A program made the position numbers and the translations under genes. Shown piece by piece: positions 17,228 through 27,600 of a DNA stretch of 64,000 bases (its first letter is position 1; each line of letters opens with the position of its first letter). The notes under the pieces are model-generated. The model searched no databases and was not told the DNA's origin. It saw only the letters and a program-made list of their open reading frames with translations. Source of the DNA: Microvirga sp. BSC39 (GTDB lineage: Bacteria > Pseudomonadota > Alphaproteobacteria > Rhizobiales > Beijerinckiaceae); the NCBI RefSeq assembly GCF_000739015.1, contig NZ_JPUG01000053.1, forward strand, positions 124,001-188,000, read 5' to 3'.

Positions 17228-17707
17228 ATGATCGAATTTTTCTATCGCACAGTTCTCATCGGAATTGGCGCAACTGCCTTACTCGACATGTGGGCGCTCT
17301 TCCTGCAGCGGTTCTTCAGTATTCCCGCGCCGAACTGGAAACTGGTGGGGCGCTGGTTCTGTCACATTGCGGAAGGCAAGGTCTTTCACGACGATATCGC
17401 GCTCGCGCCCCCCTTTCCTCATGAGCACGCGGTTGGCTGGCTGGGCCATTATGCGGTTGGCATCGTCTATGCGGGTTTGCTCCTGGCCCTCGCCCGCCCG
17501 GACTGGCCTGCGGCACCGAGCCTGGCGCCCGCATTGGCATTGGGCCTCGTCACCGTGGGAGCCGGCTGGTTTCTGCTGCAGCCCGGCATGGGCGCCGGCA
17601 TCGCGGCATCCAAGCGTCCCAACGCCCGACAGGTCAGGGCCATCAACATCGCAGGCCATGTGGTTTTCGGACTTGGGCTCTACGGGAGCGCCCTGCTCAT
17701 CCGTTAG
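17228..17707 (+). CDS. DUF2938 family membrane protein
   Basis: A 159-residue protein with about four hydrophobic segments. DMWALFLQRFFSIPAPNWKLVGRW at the N-terminus, HEHAVGWLGHYAVGIVYA in the middle and GWFLLQPGMGAGIAASKRPN are hallmarks of DUF2938, an inner-membrane family of unknown function. AGGAGCAGG precedes the ATG. It lies 37 bases after the SDR and may belong to the same transcript; no function is proposed. Confidence 0.82.
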   Translation: MIEFFYRTVLIGIGATALLDMWALFLQRFFSIPAPNWKLVGRWFCHIAEGKVFHDDIALAPPFPHEHAVGWLGHYAVGIVYAGLLLALARPDWPAAPSLAPALALGLVTVGAGWFLLQPGMGAGIAASKRPNARQVRAINIAGHVVFGLGLYGSALLIR

Positions 17708-17849
17708 GACGGCACGTTCAGGATCTGGTTCAACACCAGGCGACAGGAGGTGGAAAACAAGTCAGATTGGTCAATAATCATTCTGTGACTCAACGTCAGT
17801 CAAAGACCGACTCCACCAGAACAAGGAGCCGGCATATTGGGAGGAAAGA

Positions 17850-18824
17850 ATGCTACGCCGTAATTTCCTGAAGACATTCGCTGCTGCTGCCCTTTCGCTC
17901 GCTGCTGCTGCCGGGTCCGCCTGGGCAGCTTATCCTGAACGGCCGATCACCATCATTGTGCCCTGGGCCGCTGGAGGCGGGACGGATGCGACAGCCCGTA
18001 TCATCGGCTCGCTGCTCGAGAAGGAGCTCGGTCAACCAGTCAATGTCGTCAACCGGACCGGCGGCAGCGGCGTCGTCGGGCACGAGGCGATCGCGGCAGC
18101 GGCTCCGGACGGCTATACCTTGGGGCTGGCTACGGTGGAAATCGGGATGCTGCATTGGCAGGGGCTCACCGAGCGCGGCTACAAGGACTATACGCCGATT
18201 GCGCTGATGAACCTCGATCCCGCCGGCGTGCAGGTACGCGCTGATGCGCCCTACAAGACCGTGAAGGATCTGGTCGAGGACATCAAAAAGAACCCGGGCA
18301 AGTTCAAAGCCTCGGGCACGGGGCAGGGCGGCATCTGGCATCTCGGTATTGCCGGTATGCTCGATAGTCTCAACATTGATCCCAGCACGGTACGGTGGGT
18401 GCCGAGCCAGGGTGCTGCGCCCGGGCTGCAGGATCTGGTTGCGGGCGGCGTCGAGATCGTCCCCAGCTCCCTGCCGGAGGCGCGCTCACTCATCGATGCC
18501 GGTCGCGTCAAGAGCCTTGCCATCATGAACCCCGAGCGTAACCCGGCCTTCCCGAATGTTCCGACGCTGGAGGAGGAGACCGGCAGCAAGTGGGCTATCG
18601 GCGCCTGGCGCGGCATCGTCGGGCCGAAGGGCATGCCCGAGGACGTTACGAAACGGCTCACCGAAGCGCTGGACAAGATCTACAAGAGCAAAGAGTACAA
18701 CGACTTCATGAGCCAGCGGGGCTTTGGTGTGAAGTTCGCGGCCGGCGACGAGTTCCTGCAATTCTGGAGGAAGAGCGACGAGGATCTCGGAGCCGTGATG
18801 AAGAAGGTCGGACTCGCCAAGTAG
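17850..18824 (+). CDS. tctC: Tripartite tricarboxylate transporter substrate-binding protein (TctC/Bug family)
   Basis: A 324-residue periplasmic binding protein with signal peptide (RRNFLKTFAAAALSLAAAAGSAWA). The Bug-family opening YPERPITIIVPWAAGGGTDATARIIGSLLEKELGQ is clear, as is VNRTGGSGVVGHEAIAAA. GGGAGGAA lies before the ATG. It begins a TctC-TctB-TctA operon, 11 bases before tctB. TTT systems import di/tricarboxylates or aromatic acids by ion symport; the ligand is unknown. Confidence 0.92.
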   Translation: MLRRNFLKTFAAAALSLAAAAGSAWAAYPERPITIIVPWAAGGGTDATARIIGSLLEKELGQPVNVVNRTGGSGVVGHEAIAAAAPDGYTLGLATVEIGMLHWQGLTERGYKDYTPIALMNLDPAGVQVRADAPYKTVKDLVEDIKKNPGKFKASGTGQGGIWHLGIAGMLDSLNIDPSTVRWVPSQGAAPGLQDLVAGGVEIVPSSLPEARSLIDAGRVKSLAIMNPERNPAFPNVPTLEEETGSKWAIGAWRGIVGPKGMPEDVTKRLTEALDKIYKSKEYNDFMSQRGFGVKFAAGDEFLQFWRKSDEDLGAVMKKVGLAK

Positions 18825-18835
18825 AGGTCGTTCCG

Positions 18836-19294
18836 ATGCGCGTCAATGATGCGGTAATCGGGATCCTGCTCCTCGCCTTTGCGATTGTGACATTCGCTTA
18901 TGCGAGGACGCTTCCGGCCATTCCGGGACAGGAATACGGCGCAGCTGTCTTCCCCATGCTCATTGCCGTGGGCCTTGGCGGGTGCGGCGTCCTGCTTGTC
19001 GCTTCGGGACTGCGGCACTGGCAGGGCGCGGTGGTCTGGAGCGATTGGGCGCGCACGCACCATTCCTGGACGAAGCTGGCAGTCGTCGTCGGTCTGGTCA
19101 TGACCTACATCCTGACCGCGTCAACGATTGGTTTCGTCCCGGTTTCGATCCTTGTCCTCCTCATCTTTCTGATGATGATGAGAGTGCGCTGGTGGATCGC
19201 CGCAGCGGCTGCGATCGCTACAACGATGCTGATCCAGCAGACTTTCGGCGGCCTGCTGCGGGTTCCCCTGCCACTCGGGCTCCTTGGGCCCTGA
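18836..19294 (+). CDS. tctB: Tripartite tricarboxylate transporter small membrane subunit TctB
   Basis: A 152-residue protein with four hydrophobic stretches in the TctB pattern (VNDAVIGILLLAFAIVTFAYA; GQEYGAAVFPMLIAVGLGGCG). An open frame reaches back to 18590, but the extension overlaps tctC and is hydrophilic; ATG 18836, just after the tctC stop, is the real start. It pairs with TctA. Confidence 0.88.
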   Translation: MRVNDAVIGILLLAFAIVTFAYARTLPAIPGQEYGAAVFPMLIAVGLGGCGVLLVASGLRHWQGAVVWSDWARTHHSWTKLAVVVGLVMTYILTASTIGFVPVSILVLLIFLMMMRVRWWIAAAAAIATTMLIQQTFGGLLRVPLPLGLLGP

Positions 19295-19306
19295 CCCGGT
19301 GATGCC

Positions 19307-20806
19307 ATGAGTGCGATCACGACCGCTTTCGGCCTCGTGTTCCAGCCGTCCGTGCTGGTGACCATCCTGCTCGCGGCCATATTCGGGCTCGTCGTCGGCG
19401 CGATTCCGGGCCTGACCGCGACGATGGCAATTGCGCTGCTCGTTCCGGTGACCTTCTTCATGGATCCCGTCCCCGCGGTGGGGGCCATGGTGACCTGTTC
19501 CGCCATGGCGATTTTCGCCGGAGATATTCCGGGTACGCTGCTGCGCATTCCGGGAACCCCCGCCTCGGCGGCCTACACCGACGAGGCCTACACGATGACC
19601 CGCAACGGGGAAGGAGAGATCGCGCTTGGCGCAAACCTGCTTTTCTCCGTTATCGGTGGATTGTTTGGGACAGTCGTGCTGATCCTGTCCGCTCCGGCTC
19701 TCGCCGAAGTCGCCCTGCAGTTCAGTTCCTTCGAGTATTTCTGGTTGGCCCTGCTCGGGCTCACCTGCGCCGTGTTCATCGGCACGGCGTCGCCGGTCAA
19801 AGGCTTCGTCAGCCTGTTTATTGGCCTCTTCGTCTCGACCATCGGGCTGAACAATCCTGCCGGCGTGCCCCGTTTCACCTTCGGAAACACCGAGCTCACC
19901 GGAGGTGTAAACTTTATCGCCGCGATGATCGGCCTTTTCGCCGTGTCCGAGGTGTTCCGGTTCGTGATCTCGCGCAGCGTGCAAGCCACGCCGCAGGCCG
20001 TCGTAGGCAATCTCTTCCGGGGCTGGGGCCGGATGATCGTGCAGTACTGGCGCCAGCAGGTGCGCGGAAACGTGCTGGGCACGATCATCGGCGCCTTGCC
20101 GGGCGCAGGCGCTGATATCGCGGCCTGGGTGAGCTATGCCGTCAGCAAGAAGCTGTCCCGAACACCCGAAAAGTTCGGGAAAGGACACGTGGAAGGCATC
20201 GTCGAGAGCACGTCGGCGAACAATGCGGCCCTGGCGGGCGCTTGGGTACCGGCGCTTGTCTTCGGCATCCCGGGCGACAGCATCACCGCCGTCGTCATCG
20301 GCGTGCTCTATCTGAAGAACATGAACCCGGGACCGACGATCTTCCTGGAGAACCCGCAGTACATCTACGCGGTGTTCATCATCTTCATTCTTGCCAATCT
20401 CGTGATGCTGCCCCTGGGCTGGGCCGCCATCAAAGGGGCCCGGACCATCCTGCGCATCCCGCGCGAGATCCTGATGCCGTGCATCCTCATGTTCTGCATC
20501 GTGGGCGCCTTCGCCATCAACAACTCCGCCTTCGGCGTGGCCGTGATGCTGGTTTTCGGCGTGCTCGGCTTCCTGATGGAGGAGAACGACATTCCGGTCG
20601 CTCCCTGCATCCTTGGCATTGTGCTCGGCCCGATGCTTGAGGAAAACTTCGTGACCTCCATGATCAAGTCGGATGGGAGCTTCCTGGCGTTCTTCGAGCG
20701 GCCCATCGCGGCCGGGCTCGGAGTGGCCACGCTGCTCGTCTGGTTCGTGCCGGTGCTGCTGGCGGCGCTGCGCTCCCGGCAGGCCGCCATTCCGCGGGAG
20801 GGCTGA
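19307..20806 (+). CDS. tctA: Tripartite tricarboxylate transporter large membrane subunit TctA
   Basis: A 499-residue polytopic membrane protein of normal length, with the family motif GAIPGLTATMAIALLVPVTF near the N-terminus and the repeat-like GTIIGALPGAGADIAAWVSYAVSK in the middle. It forms the transport channel. It is the last gene of tctCBA and is convergent with the cupin/SDR pair, whose stop lies 30 bases away. Confidence 0.93.
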   Translation: MSAITTAFGLVFQPSVLVTILLAAIFGLVVGAIPGLTATMAIALLVPVTFFMDPVPAVGAMVTCSAMAIFAGDIPGTLLRIPGTPASAAYTDEAYTMTRNGEGEIALGANLLFSVIGGLFGTVVLILSAPALAEVALQFSSFEYFWLALLGLTCAVFIGTASPVKGFVSLFIGLFVSTIGLNNPAGVPRFTFGNTELTGGVNFIAAMIGLFAVSEVFRFVISRSVQATPQAVVGNLFRGWGRMIVQYWRQQVRGNVLGTIIGALPGAGADIAAWVSYAVSKKLSRTPEKFGKGHVEGIVESTSANNAALAGAWVPALVFGIPGDSITAVVIGVLYLKNMNPGPTIFLENPQYIYAVFIIFILANLVMLPLGWAAIKGARTILRIPREILMPCILMFCIVGAFAINNSAFGVAVMLVFGVLGFLMEENDIPVAPCILGIVLGPMLEENFVTSMIKSDGSFLAFFERPIAAGLGVATLLVWFVPVLLAALRSRQAAIPREG

Positions 20807-20836
20807 CGCCTCCGATGAATGGGAATAAGCTCGATC

Positions 20837-21382
20837 TCAGCGAATGAACTGATCGATGTAGTCGGCGCCGAGGCCGTTCTTCGCATAATGTGCCCGGCAC
20901 TTCTCGATGCGGGTGAAGGCGTCGTCGAAGCCGGTCGCATTGCCATCCGGATCGACATAGATCATGGCGCCGTTCACCTGGAACAGGGTGATCATCTCCT
21001 CGACGTGCGGATCGACGACGAGCGTATGCGTCTCACCGGGAGCCTCGTAGGCATAGGAGCCCTCGGTCGCAACCCAGTCATGCTCGAGATACCGCCATTC
21101 TCCCTTCAACACGAACGCATGCACCGGTTGCGGATGGCGGTGGCGCGAGAGCACGCCTGACTTTCGTACGCGCAGAAGGTTCATCCAGTATCCGCGCGAA
21201 GCTGCAAGGAGCAGCGGGCGGAACCACACGTTCTCCTCTACAGGAACCCAGATCCGTTCGTCTGTCGGAATGGCGTTCGGGACTACGAGCTCCGGCGGGG
21301 AGTCCTTCGGCTGCGGATGCCGGTAGGGCACCCACTTGTCGTTTACCGGTGCAACGGGGGAGGTGGTCTCTGAGCTGGACAT
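20837..21382 (-). CDS. Cupin protein, 2,4'-dihydroxyacetophenone dioxygenase-like
   Basis: A 181-residue single-domain cupin. Candidate metal ligands lie in GVLSRHRHPQPVHAFVLKGEW (HxH and His) with a later His in GETHTLVVD. The stretch ITLFQVNGAMIYVDPDGNATG is typical of the 2,4'-dihydroxyacetophenone dioxygenase-like family, where an Fe centre cleaves the bond between carbonyl and hydroxylated carbon. ATG 21382 is used; the longer frame to 21649 is antisense-shadow in the SDR gene. It forms a pair with the SDR upstream on the same strand, beside the TTT importer. Family fairly sure, substrate not. Confidence 0.78.
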   Translation of the reverse strand: MSSSETTSPVAPVNDKWVPYRHPQPKDSPPELVVPNAIPTDERIWVPVEENVWFRPLLLAASRGYWMNLLRVRKSGVLSRHRHPQPVHAFVLKGEWRYLEHDWVATEGSYAYEAPGETHTLVVDPHVEEMITLFQVNGAMIYVDPDGNATGFDDAFTRIEKCRAHYAKNGLGADYIDQFIR

Positions 21383-21411
21383 CCGATCTGCTCCTGTGGG
21401 CTCTGCTGTAT

Positions 21412-22161
21412 TTACATGGTCAGATAACCGCCATCGATGGCCAGGATGGCTCCCGTCACGAACCGAGCCGCGGGCGAGGCCAGGAAGACGGCGCCGCCAG
21501 CCACTTCCTCCGGGGTGCCCCAGCGGCCCATAGGCGTGCGGGAGAGGATTGGGCGGCTGCGCTCGGGATCGTCCTGGAGTGCCTGCGTGAGAGGCGTCGC
21601 GATCCAGCCCGGTGCGACGGCATTGACGCGGATGCCGTCGGCCGCCCATGCGGCGGCGAGGCTCTTGGTCAGCTGGCCGACGCCGCCTTTCGAGGCGCTG
21701 TAGGCAGGAACCCGGGGACCGCCGAAGAAGGTGAGCATGGACGCGACGTTGACCACCGAGCCCTTGGTTTCGAGCAGCTTTGCTTTCGCCGCGGAGCAGA
21801 CCCGCATGGCACCAGTCAGGTTGACTGAGATGACGTCTGCAAAGACCTCCGGTTCGTGCTCCATGTCACGGCGGATTACGCCTGCGGCATTGACTAGGAC
21901 ATCCAAGCGGTTGAACTGCGTGAGCAGGTGGTCGATTGACCGACCATCACGGACGTCGAGAGCCGTAAACGAGATCCCTGCATTGGTCTCGTCGTCCGCC
22001 GCTCGCATCCGCTCGGGTTCGCTCGCTCCTGTCGCCGTGACATCGGCGCCCAAGTCTCGGAAGGCCCTAGCGCAGGCAAGGCCGATTCCGCTTGTGCCGC
22101 CCGTGATCAGAACGGTTTGGCCGTTGAACAGACGAGGGGCAAAAGCATCAGTGATCGGCAT
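21412..22161 (-). CDS. SDR family oxidoreductase
   Basis: A 249-residue short-chain dehydrogenase: cofactor motif LITGGTSGIGLACA, NAAG in VLVNAAGVIRR, Ser in VNVASMLT, Tyr/Lys in PAYSASKGGVGQLTKSLA, end TGAILAIDGGYLTM. ATG 22161 has GGAGAGA upstream; an open frame to 22257 adds an unrelated 32-residue lead. It is the first gene of the SDR-cupin pair, 29 bases before the cupin. The 3-oxoacyl reductase/gluconate 5-dehydrogenase-like type; substrate unknown. Confidence 0.9.
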   Translation of the reverse strand: MPITDAFAPRLFNGQTVLITGGTSGIGLACARAFRDLGADVTATGASEPERMRAADDETNAGISFTALDVRDGRSIDHLLTQFNRLDVLVNAAGVIRRDMEHEPEVFADVISVNLTGAMRVCSAAKAKLLETKGSVVNVASMLTFFGGPRVPAYSASKGGVGQLTKSLAAAWAADGIRVNAVAPGWIATPLTQALQDDPERSRPILSRTPMGRWGTPEEVAGGAVFLASPAARFVTGAILAIDGGYLTM

Positions 22162-22525
22162 GCCGCTGTTCTCTCCAGGATATTGGTCAGATGCTCGGCT
22201 AGGTTCGAAACATAGTGCTTGAATAGGTGTAGCCAAGTAAACTCTACCAGGGGGCATTGGCCATTGCCGAGGGCGTCAGGCAACTCACATGGAGAATTGC
22301 CGGAGTGGTCGTGGTGTTCGGCCCGCAGATACAGGTGCAACGTAACGCCGATGCTCGGACATCGCGAGGGAGGATTTCAAGTCGCTCCACATCAGATGTT
22401 ACCTCGAATCAAAGTGGATTGATCTGATGGGCGCTTTCGCGTGATGCTGGACCTGAAGCAGGGGCGCGCTGCGGCAGAATGTTGCCTGCGGACGCTCCCA
22501 ACGCAACCGGAACGGAGGAGCAGGG
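22162..22525. other. Divergent intergenic region, no gene seen
   Basis: The 364 bases between the divergent SDR and iron alcohol dehydrogenase genes must hold the promoters of both. A strong ribosome site, GGAGGAGCAGGG, precedes the alcohol dehydrogenase ATG. I see no convincing palindrome or coding frame. Confidence 0.5.
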
Positions 22526-23683
22526 ATGTCTTTGATCTCCTATTTGACCACCATTCGGTTCCAAGCCGGCGCCCTGTCGGACGTCGGCAACGATTTGCGG
22601 GAGCTTGGAATCAGAATGCCCCTCATCGTTACCGATGCGGGAATCTCGCGCGTCGGCTTGGTCGATCGCCTGATAGGTGTTCTCTCTGCAGGGCAGCACA
22701 TTCCGGTCTTCGCCGGTACGCCCACGAACCCCACGGAGAGCGCAGTGATGGCTGCGCTGGATCTCTACCGTTCCCATGGCTGCGGCGGCCTGATTGCCAT
22801 CGGGGGCGGCTCCCCGATCGATCTGGCCAAGGGTGTGGCTCTTCTGTCGACCCACGATGGACCTTTGGAGCAGTATGCGGCGATTCTTGGCGGAATTCCT
22901 AAGATCTCAGCGGCCGTGGCCCCGCTCATCGCCATTCCAATCACGGCCGGGACAGGCAGCGAGGTCGGCCGGGCGGCCCTGATCACCTTGGAGGATGGCC
23001 GAAAGCTCGGATTTATCTCTCCCCATCTCATCCCGAAGCGCGCCATCTGCGACCCGGATCTCACGCTCGGGCTGCCCCCGGCATTGACGGCGGCGACCGG
23101 AATGGATGCGATCACCCATTGCATCGAGACCTTCCTCAGCCCACGCTTCAACCCACCGGCAGAGGCCATCGCGCTCGACGGTCTGGTTCGTGCCGTCGGC
23201 AATATCGAACGGGCGGTGGACCAGGGGTCAGATCGCACAGCCCGGCATGAGATGATGATGGCCGCGCTTGAGGGAGGTCTGACGTTTCAGAAGGGCCTGG
23301 GCGCCGTCCATGCCCTCTCGCATCCTCTCGGAGGTCTGAAGCAGGTGTCGCTGCATCATGGGACACTCAATGCGGTGCTGCTGCTCTACGTGCTTGAGTT
23401 CAACAGGAGCCATGCCGAGGCAAAATACGCTACGATTCGCCAACGGTTGGGCCTCAATGACTGCGTTGATCTGGCGGATTACGTCCGCAGTCTCAACCTG
23501 CGGCTCGGCATGCCGGCAACGCTGGCTGAGATGGGGGTGCCGCGGGACAGCTTTGCCCTGATCGCAAAAAGCGCGACTGAGGATCACTCCTCCGCGACCA
23601 ATCCTCGTCGCGCCGGCGAGGCGGATTACCGGGCGATCCTCGAGACGGCCTATGAAGGGACCCCACTTAAACCGGGTGCCTAA
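22526..23683 (+). CDS. Iron-containing alcohol dehydrogenase
   Basis: A 385-residue group III (Fe-dependent) alcohol dehydrogenase. GGSPIDLAKGVALL holds the dinucleotide-binding GGGS motif; ITAGTGSEVGRAALIT is the second nucleotide motif. Metal ligands are in GMDAITHCIET-type and AVHALSHPLGGLKQVSLHHGTLNAVLL (the His residues). It oxidises alcohols or reduces aldehydes with NAD(P)H in the cytoplasm; family members also act as maleylacetate reductase or on 4-hydroxybutyrate, so an aromatic-degradation role near the dioxygenase-like cupin is possible. It stands alone on its strand. Confidence 0.92.
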   Translation: MSLISYLTTIRFQAGALSDVGNDLRELGIRMPLIVTDAGISRVGLVDRLIGVLSAGQHIPVFAGTPTNPTESAVMAALDLYRSHGCGGLIAIGGGSPIDLAKGVALLSTHDGPLEQYAAILGGIPKISAAVAPLIAIPITAGTGSEVGRAALITLEDGRKLGFISPHLIPKRAICDPDLTLGLPPALTAATGMDAITHCIETFLSPRFNPPAEAIALDGLVRAVGNIERAVDQGSDRTARHEMMMAALEGGLTFQKGLGAVHALSHPLGGLKQVSLHHGTLNAVLLLYVLEFNRSHAEAKYATIRQRLGLNDCVDLADYVRSLNLRLGMPATLAEMGVPRDSFALIAKSATEDHSSATNPRRAGEADYRAILETAYEGTPLKPGA

Positions 23684-23752
23684 TCCACCCACCGCACCTT
23701 TCTAGCCGTCCGGTCAAGGTTTGGTCAGAGAGGAGGCTTATCAGGAAGATAC

Positions 23753-24193
23753 CTACCAGCCCTGCCGTCTTCCCCCGTGGTGCGGGACATCGTCGAAATC
23801 GGTCGGAGCCTCATGAACCTCGCCCTGCCGGGGCTGCCGCTGGTCGATCCAACGCGGTTCCGGCTTGGCCCGATGCCCGGCGTTACCATCGAGGAGGGCC
23901 AACATCCCCTGCAGGACGGATCGGGCAGCACCCACTGTGATGTCGGCAAGGTCACGCAGGCGGAGGTCGCCAATGTCGGCGGGACGCTCCTGCGCTCGGG
24001 TATACGGCACTGGTTGATCTGCCGGATAACGCTCCGGTGTGTGATCCGGCAGGAGGCCCGAGAGGGTGGCGCCAACCAAAACCAGGATCAGGACCACGGG
24101 AATGACGAGGCGAATGGCAAGGCCAATAACCTTGGAGAGGATGACATACCCGACGACCAGGATGATCGCGGTGGTGATGAAGCCGGCGCTCAA
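23753..24193 (-). CDS. Hypothetical membrane-anchored protein
   Basis: A 146-residue protein of unknown function. One or two hydrophobic segments fill the first 45 residues (ITTAIILVVGYVILSKVIGLAIRLVIPVVLILVLVGATL); the rest is hydrophilic and proline/arginine-rich, probably periplasmic or cytosolic. The start is TTG with GGGAGG eight bases upstream. The biased hydrophobic beginning argues for a real gene rather than a shadow. No neighbour gives a function. Confidence 0.5.
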   Translation of the reverse strand: MSAGFITTAIILVVGYVILSKVIGLAIRLVIPVVLILVLVGATLSGLLPDHTPERYPADQPVPYTRAQERPADIGDLRLRDLADITVGAARSVLQGMLALLDGNAGHRAKPEPRWIDQRQPRQGEVHEAPTDFDDVPHHGGRRQGW

Positions 24194-24634
24194 AGTCTCT
24201 GCCTCCCTGTCGGGCTGGATATGAGGCGCAACGCCATCAACGACATCCGCGGCCGTTTTATGATCACCCTTGGTTAAACGCGGGCTCGTCAGAAGCGGCT
24301 GAGATCACACCCTTCGGATATGGAACATGAGGCTCTACCAAGCCGGAGGAGCTCTAAGCGTTGCCCTTGGGGGGCACAAAAAGGTGCTACACACGCTCAT
24401 CCCGTGCAGCACGAAGGCAGGCGGTTTCAATGACTTAGCGGACTATTACGGCTCAGCTTAGAATACTGGCGCCCCAGCCATCCTCGTTTTCCAGTCGTTT
24501 AAAATATGATCTGTCCCGCAGATTGGCTCGGCACCGGCTCCGTTTGTTGCCTGCTGGGCATTTAACTGGCTCGACCCACAAGGCATATTGCCCTAAAGAT
24601 AAGTTCAAATTGAAATATTGTTGTTGGGGCGGGT
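24194..24634. other. Intergenic region without a recognised gene
   Basis: The 440 bases between the hypothetical membrane gene (minus) and the histidine kinase (plus) are more AT-rich than the flanks. I find no supported coding frame, RNA or clear palindrome. Promoters of both neighbours should lie here. Confidence 0.45.
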
Positions 24635-27600
24635 GTGGTTCACGGGCAGGATTGGACGCCGAGGCTCAAGCCGCCGGGAAGAAAGCCCCGCCTGCCATCC
24701 TTGAGGGTGCGGCTGCTCCTTATCGTCTTTGCCCTGCTGATACCGGCTTTCGCCGCTGCCGCCTTGGCGCTCTACACCGGCTACTACCGCGATCGCCAGG
24801 AAATCCAAAAGCACCTGTTGGAGACGGGGCGCGCGCTGTCGCTGGTCCTGGATCGCCAGTTCGGACAGGCGGAGGCGCTTTTATGGGCTTTGGCCGCCTC
24901 GCCCATCCTCCAAACTAAGGATTACGTGGCTTTTGACGCCCTCGCACGCCGGGCGACGCGCCTGCCGGAAGCTTGGATCGTCGTCGAGGAGCCGGGGCGA
25001 CAGGTGGTCAACACCCGATTGCCGCCCGGCGCAACCCTGCCCGAACTGCCGGTGCAGGATCACTGGAAAGGCATTGCACCCGGACAGGTGAGAGTCAGCA
25101 ACCTCTTCACGGGAGTGGTCGCCAGGCAGCCGACCGTCAGCATCGACACGCTTGTTATCCTCAACGACGGCTCGCCGCGATTCATTGCCGTCATCATGCC
25201 GGCCGCGGTCGTCGGGCGCATTCTCTCCGATCAGCGCCTGCCGCCGACTTGGGTCGGCGCGATCGTAGACCGGAACGGCACGATGGTGGCACGGTCCCGT
25301 AATCCGGAGCCGTTCATCGGCAAGCCTGCAACCACGGAAAATGTGCAGCGTATCCAGTCCGGTCTGGAGCAGGGGGTGTTCGAAGGCAAATCTCTCGATG
25401 GAGAGGCCATGGTGCTTGCCCTGGCCCGATCCCCATCCTCAGGTTGGTCGACGATCGTGGCCCTTCCGAACGCGGAGTTCGATGCCGGCGCACGCGATCT
25501 CGCTCTTGCTCTCGCGGCAGCAGGCAGCATGCTTCTTGCCCTCGCGGCCGCTCTTGCATTCCATGTCACCCGGCGCATCACCCGTCCGGTCGAGGCTCTG
25601 GCAAAGGATGCGCTGGCGCTTCAGGACGGCAGCTTTGAGACGTCCCTGCATTCGACCGGTGTGGAATTCAAGGAAACCGCCGTGCTCCGCCATGCGCTCG
25701 AAAGCACGCGAGAGGTCCTGCGCCAGCAGAGAGCTGAGCGCGACGAGGCTTTCGGCCATCTCAGAGAGGTCAAGGAAAGCCTGGCGCTGCGGGTCGAGGA
25801 GCGGACGCGGGAGCTCGAAACGGTCAACGCGAGCCTTCGCGAAAGCCAGGGTGCACTTGCCGAGCGGGAGGCGCTCTATGCCGGTGTCTTCAGGTTTAGC
25901 GCGGATGGAATCTTCGTCTTCAGGCTGTCGCCACATGGGAGCATCGTAGCCGAGGCCTGCAACCCCGTGGTGGAGCACCTGACCGGCAAACCTTCCGTCG
26001 ACATGGCCGGACGGCCCTTGAGTGAGATTCTGCCTCCAGACCAATGGCCGATCCTTGAGGCGCGTGTGCGCGAGTGCCTGACATCCGGCCACCTGATGGT
26101 CTACGAGCAGAGTTACGCGTTCCCTGCGCGCAAAGGCATGTGGATGACAACGCTCGTTCCCATTCGGGAAGGGAGTGAACCGGTTTTGCGGGTGCTGGGA
26201 TCCCTGCGCGACATTACGCACGAGAAGGAAACCGAGGTCGAGCTTCGGCAGAGCCGTGACAAGTACAGCACGCTCTTTGAGCATTCTCCATTCAATCTCG
26301 CAGTCATCGGCGTCTACCCGAATGATCGCTTCGTCTATGAGGATGCCAACACGGCGCTGTTGAAATCCTTAGGCTTCGCCCACGACGATTTCGTCGGCAG
26401 AATGCCCCAGGAGATATTCGCCCCCGAGACGGCAAAGCATGTTTCCAAGCATTATCGGACCTGCGTCGTGACGAAGTCGATCATGGATTTCGAAGTGACG
26501 GGGAAGGTGCCGATCGGCGAGGTCACCCGCCGGACCGTTCTCGTTCCGCTGCTCGATGGACAGGGTCAGGTGACGAAGATCTTCGTGACTTCCATCGATC
26601 TCACGGAGCAGCGCCGCATGGAGGAGCAACTGCGCCAGGCGCACCGCCTTGAGGCGGTGGGTCAGCTCACGGGAGGCATTGCGCACGACTTCAACAACCT
26701 GCTGACAGTCGTGATGGGCAATCTCGACATGTTGAGACGCGCGAAGTCCGATCGTGCTCCGCGCCTGATCGACAATGCGATCAATGCCGTCGAACACGGG
26801 CGCAAACTGACCTCGCAGCTTCTCGCCTTCTCGCGACGCCAGCCTCTGAAACCGGAAGTCGTCGACCTGAAGAACTTGATTGGCGGGATGGGGGATATGC
26901 TGGCGCAATCCCTCCGTGGGGACATTACGCTGGAGATTGATTTCGCCGAGGACTTGTGGCCCGTCGAGGTCGATCCGGCGCAGCTGCAGGCCGTTCTCAT
27001 CAATCTTGCGGCCAACGCCCGTGACGCGATGCCGAAAGGCGGCAAGTTCACGGTTGGTGTCCGGAATACCATTTCCTACAATGACGGACCAGTCGAACTC
27101 GTATCCGTCGAGGTGAGCGATACGGGAATAGGGATACCGCCCGAATCCCTGCAGAAGGTCTTTGAGCCGTTTTTTACGACAAAGCCTGTCGGTCGCGGGA
27201 CAGGGCTGGGGTTGGCCCAGGTCTACGGCTTCGTTCAGCAGTCGGGTGGCCTGATCGACATCAAGAGCGAAGTGGGGCGCGGAACGACTGTGACCCTGCT
27301 GCTCAAGCGGACGGACAAGGATTTGAGCGAGGATCTTCCCGAAAAGGAAACCTCTCCCGGAGTCTCCGTTCGGGCATCACGTATCCTGGTGGTCGAAGAC
27401 AACGCACAGGTCGCTGAGTCCGCCATGGCCTTGCTGCGCGAGCAGGGACATCAGGTGGAGCATTGCGCGTCCGCTCCCGATGCGCTCCAGTTCCTGGAGC
27501 GGGATGCGCGGTTCGACGCCATCTTCTCCGATCTCGTCATGCCCGGAGGCATGGACGGCTTGGATCTGGCCCGGATCGTCCGGGAGCGCTGGCCTGCCAT

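Noticed and set aside
19121..20188. 355-codon open frame opposite tctA
   Set aside because: Shadow of a certain membrane transporter gene; composition is Gly/His/Arg-rich without domain features.
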